From positions 20,301,724 to 20,365,723 of the forward strand of contig NC_053114.1 of assembly GCF_010015445.1 (NCBI RefSeq): DNA of 64,000 bases. Direction: 5' to 3'. This stretch comes from Perca fluviatilis (taxonomy: Eukaryota > Chordata > Actinopteri > Perciformes > Percidae). This document shows positions 35,434 through 45,968 of the stretch, piece by piece. Below the pieces are notes generated by a model that saw nothing but the letters and a program-made list of their open reading frames with translations, was not told the DNA's origin and ran no database searches. Positions within the stretch are counted from its first letter, which is position 1, and each line of letters starts with the position of its first letter. Both the position numbers and the translations under genes were made by a program.

Positions 35434-36284
35434 ACAGCACTCACTCTATATTTTCTTTAACTTCTCTTAACAGCTTTCAGGTTAACATAATATGGAAATG
35501 CGATGACGTAAACACAAGTTAAAACATGGGCAGTAAAGTAAAATCTTGCAACAGATACTTTTCTGAGGGTTTCTTATTTTACTGTTGGACAGACGAAGAG
35601 ATAAATATTAGGTGCAGCGGGCCACTCTCCTGCAATGTTCAGTGGTGGATAGATGGATAGCAACTTGACAAACAAAGAAAAACAGACGCACACACAGAAG
35701 CAGAAAAAAGTGGTGACAGGCTATCTCCATGCATATTAATGCCAGCCAGCCACGCTGGCCTAGGTTTGATTGAATAGTCACACAATGGGAAAAGGCAAGC
35801 TACTTTCATGTTCGTCCATCAATCATTGCAGCAGACTGCAGCTCTCTAAGCTTTGTTTCAGCGTCAATTAGCTGACGTGGTTTGGGTTGCAAGATGATTT
35901 TCAGAGGGTTCTGTTTTTAATAAGGCAGACAGCATATAACGTACAATTGTGGGACCAATTAACCCCTTCAAACACAAACAAAGTATTAATGGTCGGGAAA
36001 AAAGGCTAAGTGGTATAGTTAAAAAACGTAATAATTAGCTATTGTGCAATGAAGTACAAACTTTTCTTCAGTCACACAAATCTTATCACAATGGTGAGAA
36101 TAATTTTGTTCTCTGCAATTAGGCCATTCAGTCCATTTTCTGCCATATTAGCACAAGACAAATATTACCTGTGCATATGTATGTTAGCACAAACTTCCCT
36201 AAACCGGGGGGCAATTACAGTAACTGGAATTAAAGTAAAATAGCAAAATAATGTTCAGTTATATTAAAATGGAAATTTACTCTT
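35434..36284. other. No gene seen
   Basis: AT-rich DNA without recognisable exons or repeat ends. Confidence 0.3.
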
Positions 36285-36850
36285 TATTCTACATTTGGAT
36301 CCCCACTAGCTTCCACATAGTGGTTGGTAGTCTTCCCAGGGTCCACACAATAACAAAAGCAGTAAATTCAAGTGACAATTTAAAATCACAGAGTATCAAT
36401 AAAACAAATAAGTGAAATGACTTTACATATGAAAAGACAGACAATAGAAGCTTACAATGAAAACAAAAACTAAACTATCACAAATAATGAGCAACAAAAA
36501 GAAAAGCTCTGTCTGATGTTGGTGGGGACTGGGGAGCATATTCCAGACAGAAGAAACTCTTTAAAAGAACAGTTCTCATCATTCAATTTGTATTTGGAAA
36601 TGGCACCACTAGAAGGCAACTGCTCACTTGACGTTTTAGTTTTTCCAGAAAAAAGTGTGGTACTATTCTAATGACATTTTGCATGAAGAACAGAAGAAAA
36701 GCTTTTAAGTTTAATTTAGTCTCAACAGTTGGCTGGCTGCTTTGCATGTTTCTCAGCAGCTGAGATGGAACAATTGATTGGAAAAAAATTGTGCAAAAAA
36801 GCATAAAAAGAATAAGACAAAATCAAACCTTTTATAAAAGCAATATTGAA
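36285..36850 (-). repeat. LINE 3' region (minus strand), tentative
   Basis: The reverse complement contains AGCTAGTGGGGATCCAAATG, like the 3' UTR end of several fish non-LTR elements (GGGGATCC followed by AATAAA). The rest is AT-rich without a frame. Confidence 0.4.
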
Positions 36851-37525
36851 CCATGAGGCACTTTAAGCTGGTGATTGAGTTTGTCCACACTTGGGCCTGA
36901 TGACCGGTTTATCATACGTCAGGCTGACTTCATCACCCATTTGAAGGGCAACTTGGTGGATGTCAATTTTAAATTCTTGTTAAAACAGTATTTTTCTTCT
37001 TTTGATTTTCAGCCGTAGCCTGTCACTCCCTCTCTACTTTCATTACTCAAGTCTCTCTACCGTCACTCCGCGCCCTAACGTCAAAAACACACCGGCCACG
37101 AAGCGCTGTGAAACATAGATTCGCAACCCAGTCTCATGGCAGTTCGTGAAATGGTCACATCATTTAATCTATTTGATTTGTGTACACAAACACATTTATC
37201 TCGTTTTTTTCGTGATGGTCAGCAGTTTTTTTTTAAACTAATGTATTTCAATGGGAAGCATCTTTCGTGATCACAGCACGATTCTCACTGAGAAGATGAC
37301 GTAGCATTAAGAGCAACTACGGTAGGGAGTAGTATGAAAGCCCGAAAATCTGCATAGGGAGGTTGGTTGGGGTGGTGGATGGGTCAAACAACACAGGACC
37401 CAACCATCGCTTTCTTCTTTTACTAAACCCAACCAGCCCACTGTATACAGCTATGCAATTGTTGGTATTATAAAAAACGTGCTGACCATCACGAAAGAAT
37501 TTGTGTACACGAATCAAATAGATTA

Positions 37526-38528
37526 CAGTTTTTTACAATCACATTGCTACTAATTTCAGAACCTTGACGTAATTTTTCAAAACTCTAGACACAAAACTCA
37601 AAACGATCATCACTTGTACCACAGGCTGTCCAATGTTCAAAATATTGCATTGTGCATTCATATCTTTAAATAAATCTTGCACTTGCACAATCATTGGTTC
37701 AAAAAACTAACTGATCGTGAAATACCATTGAAACGTTACTTTATATCACCCACACACAAGCTACCCATGGTTTCACTGTGTCATTGTTCCTACAATCATT
37801 AAATATTGTAGTACAAAATAGGTGATACATGTTTCATTATGGTACTAGATGTAAATATATCCCTGTAAAAGTACTGCAGTAGTAGAGAGAATACTACAGA
37901 CACAGTGGAATCATTAAACAAAACCTGAAATGTATTGATGAAAAACAATACAGTACGATCACAGCATAGGTTTATTTGAATCAAAGCAAAAATAATTAGC
38001 TACAAAATAGAAAAGAAAAGACCGTACTGTAAAACATCAAATGCAGTGTTCCTCAACTTGCTTGTACTGTAAAAAGCAAAACAAAGAAGTGATTTCTGTA
38101 CTTCTACATCTTCATCAACTCTGTCTTGTGGATTTGGCCACAGGTTGTCATCTACATTGCAATTAGCCAAACATCTTGGAAAAAACCTTCGGGCATGGCG
38201 AACAATGTGGTACGAGTATATATGTATATGTATATATACAGTATATATATAAAGTATATATCTCAATCATCAGTAACGAGTTGGCAGAATTGGACAAGCA
38301 ATTCCAAGGGCCTGCATCCATACAGTGCAGTACTGTCAATACTGTAAATAGTCTCAAAGGTGGTACATGGGATCATAGAAACAGTGTCTGATAAACAGTA
38401 ATACATTACAGTAAAGAATGATGATGACATATTACATCCATAAATAAGGTAGTCTAATTGGTTCATGCTCCACGCTAATTGGTGACAATGAATCTAAAAT
38501 TAGTGCCAAAGTGATTGTAAAAAAACTG
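37526..38528 (-). mobile_element. Tc1/mariner-superfamily element, 1003 bp, TA target
   Basis: Ends are CAGTTTTTTACAATCAC on the left and, reverse-complemented, CAGTTTTTTTACAATCAC on the right, with similarity reaching about 36 bases. TA is present at both sides (37524-37525; 38529-38530). It keeps only the C-terminal end of its transposase (see 38095-38212), so it is a deletion derivative. Confidence 0.75.
38095..38212 (-). pseudogene. Tc1/mariner transposase C-terminal remnant
   Basis: The minus strand reads VRHARRFFPRCLANCNV, then DDNLWPNPQDRVDED, the C-terminal tail of a Tc1/IS630-type transposase found widely in fish (WIRHARRFFPRC, DENLWPNP). The DDE catalytic part upstream is gone. The position inside TA-flanked inverted repeats agrees with the assignment. 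Confidence 0.7.
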
Positions 38529-38693
38529 TAAATTACGTGACTATTTCATGAACTGCCGTGAGACTGTGTTGAGATTCGTGCCCGATCGTGCGTCTGGCAT
38601 TCCATACCAGATGTGCATTTCTCTGCAGTGGTCACTAAGTGATCCTTCTCCTCTCCACTCTAGAGAACGTCTCTCTCCCCATGAGTGTTTGGT

Positions 38694-38730
38694 TGTGTGT
38701 GTGTGTATGTGTGTGTGTGTGTGTGTGTGT
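38694..38730. repeat. (GT)n microsatellite
   Basis: About 18 GT units with one interruption (TAT). The interval 38567-39472 shows no gene. Confidence 0.95.
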
Positions 38731-39469
38731 AAAATGAAAATAGAACAGTAATTTCAGCAATCAATGAGTTTTGATTTTTTTACTATTTGAATTATATTCG
38801 ACATACGGAATTCGTTTCAACAGCCCTACGTAGTACTGGCCAATTCTCTGGGTGTGCTCAATATCTCTATTCATGCCATCTAGCACAGAATTCTTAAGAG
38901 CATTTGTTGACCCTTTTTTTCTGATTCACTCCAGTTCTCTTTTTACTCATCTGCAACCCCATCAATTAATGTTTATGTCCAAGTCCAGCTTGGTAAACAT
39001 TCCATCCATTTCCTGCTTTGAATTCATGATGTTGTTTTCAAATGACTCTCTTTTTTTCTAATCTAATTGTATCTCATTCTCATCTCCTCAAAGTTATCTT
39101 GGATAAATCCCAAGCTGGTCTTCAGCTGCTATACATATCTAATAACGCCATCCAGTCTTTTGTTAGTTTTTGCATTTTAAGTTTTCTTGCTTCTGAATTA
39201 ACATCTCTTTGTAGAATCGTCTCTGCTGTTCCAGTACTGTGAGAGTATACTCACATGCATGTTTCCGAGGCATGATCTGTCTTTTCTGTTTATTGGTATT
39301 TAACAGACGTTGCACAACAAAAACAGATCCCACCCCAACCCACAACCCACGCACCCTAACATCCTCTTGTGGTTACAAAAAGGGATAAAATCATTTTAAA
39401 ACCATTAAACAAATAGACAAACTTTATACAGTACAGCTTATCTAAAAAAGAAAAGGGAAGAAAAAAAAA

Positions 39470-39472
<3 letters not shown>

Positions 39473-39549
<77 letters not shown>
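39473..39549. repeat. (AT)n microsatellite
   Basis: About 38 AT units directly after an A-rich run. Confidence 0.98.
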
Positions 39550-39554
<5 letters not shown>

Positions 39555-39867
39555 AATAAGCATGATCTGTCTTAACAAGATGTACCAGGAGTTGATAGAT
39601 GTTTGAGATGTTGATATCTAGTAAGGCCTGTAAGTCAGAGGCCTAGTATACCACAAACTCAATAGTTGACGTAATATTAAACGCTTGATTCAGTGAACAG
39701 TTGATTAGGACAAGTTTGGGAGCGATAAAGCATTTTTTAATTGTGCTTCCACAGCCTCTCGGGAAAGGTAGTTGCAATAGACTTTTAAAATGCACTGAAA
39801 ATTTGTAAAATTGAACATAAAATTTAACTTACCTGCAAGTGTGGCCAAAATTGAGAAAGGCAATTAA

Positions 39868-40332
39868 AGTGCTCATATTATGCTCATTTTCAGGTTCATA
39901 ATTGTATTTAGAGGTTATATCAGAATAGGTTTATGTGGTTTAATTTTCTAAAAACACTTGTACTGCACATTGCTGCAGCTCCTCTTTTCATCCTATGTGT
40001 TTAGCTCTCTGTTTTAGCTACCGAGTGAGGCATCTCACTTCTGTTCATTTTTTTTTGGGAGTCGCACATGCGCAGTATCTAGGTCAGCACTACAAGCCAG
40101 TCAGAAGCAGAGTATGATGGCGTGCCACGCTAGCAGTTAGGCGAGCATTATAACGTGTGTTACAAAGTGACGCACGTTCGTCACGGAAGTAAAGGCTGGA
40201 CTACAATAGAGCTGTTTGGAGCAGTTGGTGAACAGTGTTTTCTCTGGAAGATGGTAATTCCCTTTGGGGTGGACTTTGGGCTTGGACACAATAAAGGAAA
40301 GGGAAAAACCCCAAAAGCATAATATGATCACT
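39868..40332. mobile_element. TTAA-flanked MITE, 465 bp
   Basis: TTAA at 39864-39867 and 40333-40336. Ends are AGTGCTCATATTATGCT and, reverse-complemented, AGTGATCATATTATGCT (16 of 17). The inner part has a GC-rich core (GTCGCACATGCGCAG, GTTCGTCACGGAAG). No coding capacity. It is one of the most common TTAA MITE types in teleosts. Confidence 0.85.
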
Positions 40333-40844
40333 TTAAATAATTAGTGACTGAGAAACTCTCTAGTAGCAACCTCTAGTAGGAGCAAACCAAGGAACAAACG
40401 AGGAAGAGAACTTTCACCCAGGAGACTGGTGTCCAGTGTCAAACCAAAAGTCAAAGGTTTTTTGTTACATCTGTGACGTAGTTACGTGTGTGACGTAGTT
40501 ACATTCGTGACTCATTTTAAGCCAATCCATGATCTTTTCCTAATCATATAGCCAATAATTTTTGTTGCCTAAACCCAAGTTTTTTTGTTGCCTAAACTTA
40601 TCTAGTTTTAGTTTGTATTTCCCCAAATGCTGCTTAAATCTACTATCAGCAACTGCCAGCTATCAGTTAACAATGTTCACATGTCTAAAGTGTGACTGGT
40701 AGCTTGAGTTACCAAGGAAATATGAAGCCACTAACGCAATTCATTCACCAAGATAAATTACAAGATTTGTTACTTTAGAGTCTCTAATTCACCTGATTTG
40801 TAGCATGTGGGAGGAAAGTGGAGCAGCAATAAAAAACTCAGAAA

Positions 40845-40959
<115 letters not shown>

Positions 40960-41737
40960 TGTGATAGCTCTAACATAGAAAGGCCTGAACAGGCTTTGGG
41001 GCTGCTGACTCCCTCAGTCTTTGTACGGCTGATAGGCTAATTCTCCTGGCAAATTAGACCATAATAGGAAAGAGAACTCTTTAAATTCAGATTAGTTGAA
41101 ATAAAGCTTTGATTAGGTAGTTTAGAATTTTAATTACCCCTCACATTACATCATTTACAAAGTCTTAAGACGAACCTTGCTCTCCTGTATTCCTTGTGGG
41201 CTATGGCTTTGTTTATACAGCAAATCTTCAGCCACAAACCTGCTGATTTCAAGAGATTTTTTATAAAACAAAATACAGACAGAACTGTTTTATCCATCCA
41301 GGTTCTTGTTAATAGATTGTTAATATAGAGAACAACAGACTTAATCAGATTTGAAGAATAAAGGTCTAACAAGCAGAGTAGAATAAGAAGTTAGAAAATA
41401 CAGTTAACTGGTTGTGGGTTGATATGTAAGTCTTTGAATCAAGTGAAGAACACTGGCAATATAACATAATCACCTGAGTGGGAGAATGCAGGAGCTTACT
41501 GTATATACAGTATATATGTATATATAGTCTATGCAAATGTATAATTAATAATTACTTGGGATACTACCTACATTCATTTATTTAGATAATGGTATAATTT
41601 CCACTGTATAGCCTCATTACACTCTTGGTGTGTATGTTCTGTCATTTCTTGGTCTGTAGTCGATGACTGAGGGTAACTGTCATGTTACTGTGTCTTAATT
41701 GACTACAAATCCATTCATTGCAGGGGTAATGGGCTTA

Positions 41738-41925
41738 TTTTTTGGGGCATTTTTAGGCCTTTATTTTCACAGGACAGATGAAGACATGAAAGGGGAGAGA
41801 GACGGGGAATGACATGCAGCTAAGGGCCGCAGGTCTGAGTCAAACCCGGGCCTGCTGCGTTGAGGAGTAAACCTCTATATAAAGTATGTGCACCTGCTCT
41901 GTCAACTGAGCTAACAGTCCCTCCA
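41738..41925 (-). repeat. tRNA-derived SINE
   Basis: The reverse complement has TTAGCTCAGTTGACAGAGC (A box), then CCCGGGTTTGACTCAGACC (B box) and ends in TTCATGTCTTCATCTGTCC and AATAAAGGCC. The order and tail are those of a common teleost SINE. Confidence 0.8.
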
Positions 41926-41933
41926 GAAAAACG

Positions 41934-42455
41934 TGATTATGCGTTTCCATAATTCAATGCATAATCAGTCAAAAACCGCATATTCATGCGGGGGCCGCAT
42001 TTTTTCAAGTACGCTGCACTTTCGCCGCATAAATTGCCGCATAAATTGCAGAATAAATTGCCGCATAAATTGCCGATTTCCGTGCAAAATATGCGGGGCT
42101 TGCACGATTTCATAATCCCCACATTTCTGTTGCAAAAAAGTCACATGTCATATATCAGAAACCTATCTTAATATCTGAGGTCTACTCAAATTTCTTTGTT
42201 TAAGTGCTCCTGCTGTCTATATTATTAATGATTTTTGAAAGTCTGTCTGTTTTGTATCTTTTATTTCCCTCTGTTTAGACTATTACTTTTACTTTCATAT
42301 TATATTGTTTGTATATATTTTTGTATCTTATTTGTTTACGTATTACGATGACTGAATATCTGTAAACTATTTTTTGAAATAAAGTTTAAAATCACTTTTT
42401 TCCCGCAAGTTCCCGCAATTTCATTGCATAAAATTGCATAAATATCCCGCATATT
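41934..42455. repeat. AT-rich repeat with GCATAA motifs (hAT-like)
   Basis: Both ends are rich in CCGCATA and TTGCATAA motifs, in opposite orientation (GATTATGCG at 41935, CATAAATATCCCGCATATTC at about 42438). This suggests inverted subterminal repeats of a hAT-like element. The middle (42240-42390) is AT-rich. A 12-bp tandem repeat lies at 42026-42073. Confidence 0.45.
42026..42073 (+). repeat. 12-bp tandem repeat (CCGCATAAATTG) x4
   Basis: Four contiguous units with one variant (CAGAATAAATTG), inside the preceding repeat. Confidence 0.9.
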
Positions 42456-42489
42456 CCATCGAGCTAGGTGGAAAGCTAACGCTAGCCGG

Positions 42490-44635
42490 CCACCTGTTCC
42501 ATCCATCCTGTTTGCAAGTGTCCACTCATTAGACAACAAACTGGACGACATCCAACTTCAACGAAACTCCCAACGCGAGTTCAGAGACTGCTGTGTTTTT
42601 GTTGTTGTGGAAACACGGCTGAACAACAGTGTACCGGACTATCCAGCTACCAGGCATGCTGCTCTGTCGCCGGGTAAGACTAGTGGAGGTGGGCTGTGTT
42701 AACACGGACTGGTGCAGAAATGGGGTGATTTGTATCCAACTAACTGCTAACTGCTGGTGGAGTTTGTGACTGTTAAATGCCGACCATTACATTGTGTTTA
42801 TCAGGGCTCTCAATTTTTGAAGGCAAGAGTGACACCTCCCCCCCCCCCCACAAAAAAAAGTCGCAGGAATAGGGGTGTTTCATTAATATTATTATTATTA
42901 GTGTTTTTTTTGTTATTATTAATAATTGCTCAGATTTACACAATAAAAGATTTGACACATGGCACTGACAATTAGACCAAATACAAAGTATTTATTCAAT
43001 TTCTGTATGGTTACTTATGATAATGAGGGGGTCTGGGGGTCCTCCCCCAGAAAATTTTGAGCATTAAACTCTTCATTTCCTGCATTCTGGTGAATTTGTA
43101 TGCACCTATTTATACCTTGTTCTGAATCAATTTATGCTGGAAATCTTTATGTAAAGGTAAACATAGATTATAATCCAAATATAAAAACATAATGGAATAT
43201 ATTGCAGTAAGGCTCAGGCGTTCTGTATTGCTTTCATCTATTTATTCTCCTGTAGATCGACTTTTCTAATCATATCTGAGTCAGCACACATGTAGCCTAG
43301 AGGCATCATTTACTCTTCCCTTTTGCATCTTTTGTTGAGGAAGTAACCTCCTTAAATGTGCATATGACAATTATTCACGTCAATGATACATTAATTCATT
43401 TTAATGAATTAATAAACCCCTGGACTGTAATATGATTTGTTAGAGCAAGATTTCTGCTCATGTTCAAAACTTTGTGCACATTCAAAATATCTCTTTTATC
43501 TGAGTTTTGGAGGAGTCGTGATACTTTGAGAAAAATAAAGTTATAATAGTCAATATATTTCAGAAAATAATCTACCTGCACCATAGTCTGCTGTGCATTA
43601 CGTGATTGCTCTGCTGATACGGTAGATCTCAGACCTTCTGACAGACACAGAGCCACGTTTGGGTCTCTGGTCTCTGAATGAGCGAATGTTTAGGGAAGTG
43701 TCTGTATGCTTTGCTTTTTTTTCATTGGTTGTTGCATTAAATCTTACCCAGATAAAATAGTGCTATTTTCTGATTGGCTATTGTGTAGCCCCTTTCTTTT
43801 TGTTTGGCTGATTAAGTGGCAGGCTCGACTTAGACATTAAAAATGTAAGCTACAAGCCGTGGCTTGGTCGCGGTCTATGGGCTTGGTAGCGTTGCATTTC
43901 CCCTGACTCATTTCCTGGTTCTATTTCTCCATAAACAACATGAAATCAAGGAGAGGGTTAACTTTTCCTGCTACACATTTCCCACCGTGGTCAGAAAGAA
44001 CAGGAGGAGACTCTCTCACTAGGACTCTAGAGTCGTAGAGTCGGTACTTGCTCCAAAGATAATCGCCGTCACTCTCTCACTTCTCCCTCTACCACACACT
44101 CCCCCCACACACATGTGGCTCGACGCACACACCAGCGCAAAAGCATAAACATCAGGCCACTTATGTAGACTACTGCAAGAGCTCTGCGTGGAGCCTCCGC
44201 ACAACTGTAAAACGGCCAGACGCGCTTGATTCCTGACGGTTCCATAGTGAGAGCGGTGCAGCCAGAGAAATTTTGGGCGCTGCGGCATATTCAATTTATT
44301 ATAAATAATTTTTACGCGTGAGAAATACAATGTGTGGCGGGAGTGCGTGACAAAAGACCGAAATGAGTGACTGTCACGCTCAATGCGTGACACTTGAGAG
44401 CCCTGGTTTATACTCGGTGTTTACAGCCCACCAAGCGCTAATGCTAGTATGCGTTAGCTGAACTTTACGGAGCCTATTGTGTGCACTAGCTAAATGTAGC
44501 CTGTTTCGTATGTCATTTTTATATAATGTCGTTTTTATATATTTTAAATGTAACACCACTTGAGCCATGGTGATACGTTGTTTCATGTATATGGTTGAAA
44601 TGACAATAAAACACACTTGAGTTGAGTTGAATGCT
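42490..44635 (+). pseudogene. Non-LTR retrotransposon remnant (endonuclease part and 3' tail)
   Basis: Frame pieces read SILFASVHSLDNKLDDIQL, RDCCVF, VETRLNNSVPDYP and SGGGLC, the N-terminal part of a LINE APE-type endonuclease (usual: ANVRSLDNKxDxL, FTETWL). A frameshift follows (VNTDWCRNG). The frame is cut at 42801 by the 1.6-kb insertion and resumes at 44406 as FILGVYSPPSANASM, again an endonuclease motif (VYIPPSANA). After a deletion comes a 3' UTR ending GACAATAAAACACACTTGAG and TTGAG repeats (44575-44635). RT is absent. Confidence 0.75.
42802..44405. mobile_element. DNA transposon, 1604 bp, inserted in a LINE
   Basis: Ends are CAGGGCTCTCAA and, reverse-complemented, CAGGGCTCTCAA, a perfect 12-base match. 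GTTTAT is duplicated on both sides (42796-42801; 44406-44411). Six bases of exact duplication are fewer than the eight of hAT; the flanks may have decayed, or the superfamily may be another. The segment GGGGGTCTGGGGGTCCTCCC near 43027 is typical of a fish hAT family. No transposase is seen. Confidence 0.8.
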
Positions 44636-44823
44636 GCCTCACTGTCTGTCTGTCTGTAAACGGTAGGCGTGGCTTGGGAGTGGACTCCTAAAGCAGCGAA
44701 GCAAGTGCATTCTGGGATTTAGTGTCTTTCATCCATATGAGCCAAAAACACATTTTCTGGCTGATCTCGGCCTAGAAGGCACCAATTTCTAAAATGTTTT
44801 CACGGTGTGAAATATCCCTTTAA
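44636..44823. repeat. Lone right end of a TTAA-type element
   Basis: CATTCTGGGATTTAGTGTC and CACGGTGTGAAATATCCCT|TTAA (TTAA 44820-44823) resemble the right part of a TTAA MITE. The left end was not found. Confidence 0.4.
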
Positions 44824-44929
44824 TGATAAGTATTAGTGGTAAATTACGGTAGTTGTTGGCAATGTATTTGCCTTCAAAATCCAACATCTTTTTAGTAGAG
44901 TAGTAGTAGAGTACTGACACCACTTTTAA

Positions 44930-45250
44930 AGGTCTAGTGTCTAGGATTTAGTGGCATCTAGCAGTGAGGTTGCAGATACAATGCAACTAAGTAAGATTTC
45001 TCCCATGTGCTAAGTGTGTTTTCACATTTCTACTACAATGTGAAAACATTGTGGCCTGACGTGAAAACGCAAAATGGCCCTAAATAGAATGGAAGAGGAC
45101 CTGATCCGTATGTAGAAATAAAGGCTTATTCTAAGGTAACAAAGACATGATTGTTATTTTCAGGTGATTATACATTCATGAAAACAAAGTTATTAATATT
45201 ATATTCCATTTCTGCCAACAGAGCCCCCATAATCCTAAACACAGGACCCT
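44930..45250. mobile_element. TTAA-flanked MITE, 321 bp
   Basis: TTAA at 44926-44929 and 45251-45254. Ends AGGTCTAGTGTCTAGG and, reverse-complemented, AGGGTCCTGTGTTTAGG align with few differences. The inner part (GATTTAGTGGCATCTAGCAG) marks a very common teleost family. Confidence 0.85.
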
Positions 45251-45331
45251 TTAAAGTCACATATTCCCTCAGTTGTGCACGTCAGTATAAAAGTTATGTC
45301 GGGTATTGATCTGGCGATTTAGCCTCTTGGG

Positions 45332-45332
45332 G

Positions 45333-45378
<46 letters not shown>
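45332..45378. repeat. (GTTA)n microsatellite
   Basis: About eleven GTTA units. Confidence 0.95.
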
Positions 45379-45743
45379 GCTCCGGTGTAGCCAGCGGTTA
45401 TTCGGGCTAAGACTTTCTCTTCCGTATCCCAGGCATTGTTTACTGTACGATTAGCAACCAGATCCAGGTCCAGAAGGCATTTTGGTTAATCTCTATAAAC
45501 AGATATCTGGATATGAATGCAGATGAATTTTAAAAAAGTTAGTAAAAAGCTAAATCGTTATCAGACCATAGCAGATGAGTTCCATTCATTGCATTTTGGC
45601 CAATGGCCAATGTTATGCCTCTTTTACTCTCCACATGGACTACTTACCAGTATGCAACCAAAGCATGCTCAAACATGATTGGTCAATACTACTAGAACTA
45701 CAAACAAACTAAAAACCAGAATGCGTCCGATACCAAAATGGAT

Positions 45744-45968
45744 CTTTTTCACAGCAGACATTTTGACTTGTCATAGTAGGAAAAGCACAGCTGAAATTGA
45801 TAACCTTAACAATAGCTCAATTCCATCAAGGTCCCAGTAAGCTAGTTCAGTGAGTCAGCACGCACAATACCAGGGCCTCTCCTAAGTGGAATGCAGCCAT
45901 CATTAATGGTTTTGAATACACCTGTGCTTTTCCTACTATGACATGTCAACATGTCTGCTGTGAAAAAG
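45744..45968. mobile_element. Palindromic MITE, 225 bp
   Basis: CTTTTTCACAGCAGACATTT at the left and, reverse-complemented, CTTTTTCACAGCAGACATGT at the right match for about 50 bases (through GTCATAGTAGGAAAAGCACA). No clear target duplication. No coding capacity. Confidence 0.8.

Larger units (their letters stand above)
37129..38566. mobile_element. Palindromic element split by a second transposon
   Basis: Left end CAGTCTCATGGCAGTTCGTG and right end (reverse complement CAGTCTCACGGCAGTTCATG) match at 18 of 20 bases. A second inverted pair, TTTGTGTACACAAAC (about 37179) and TTTGTGTACACGAATC (about 37501), shows that the left arm continues to pair. The right arm is broken by the 1-kb element 37526-38528; without it the arms join correctly across TA. 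There is no coding capacity. Confidence 0.75.
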
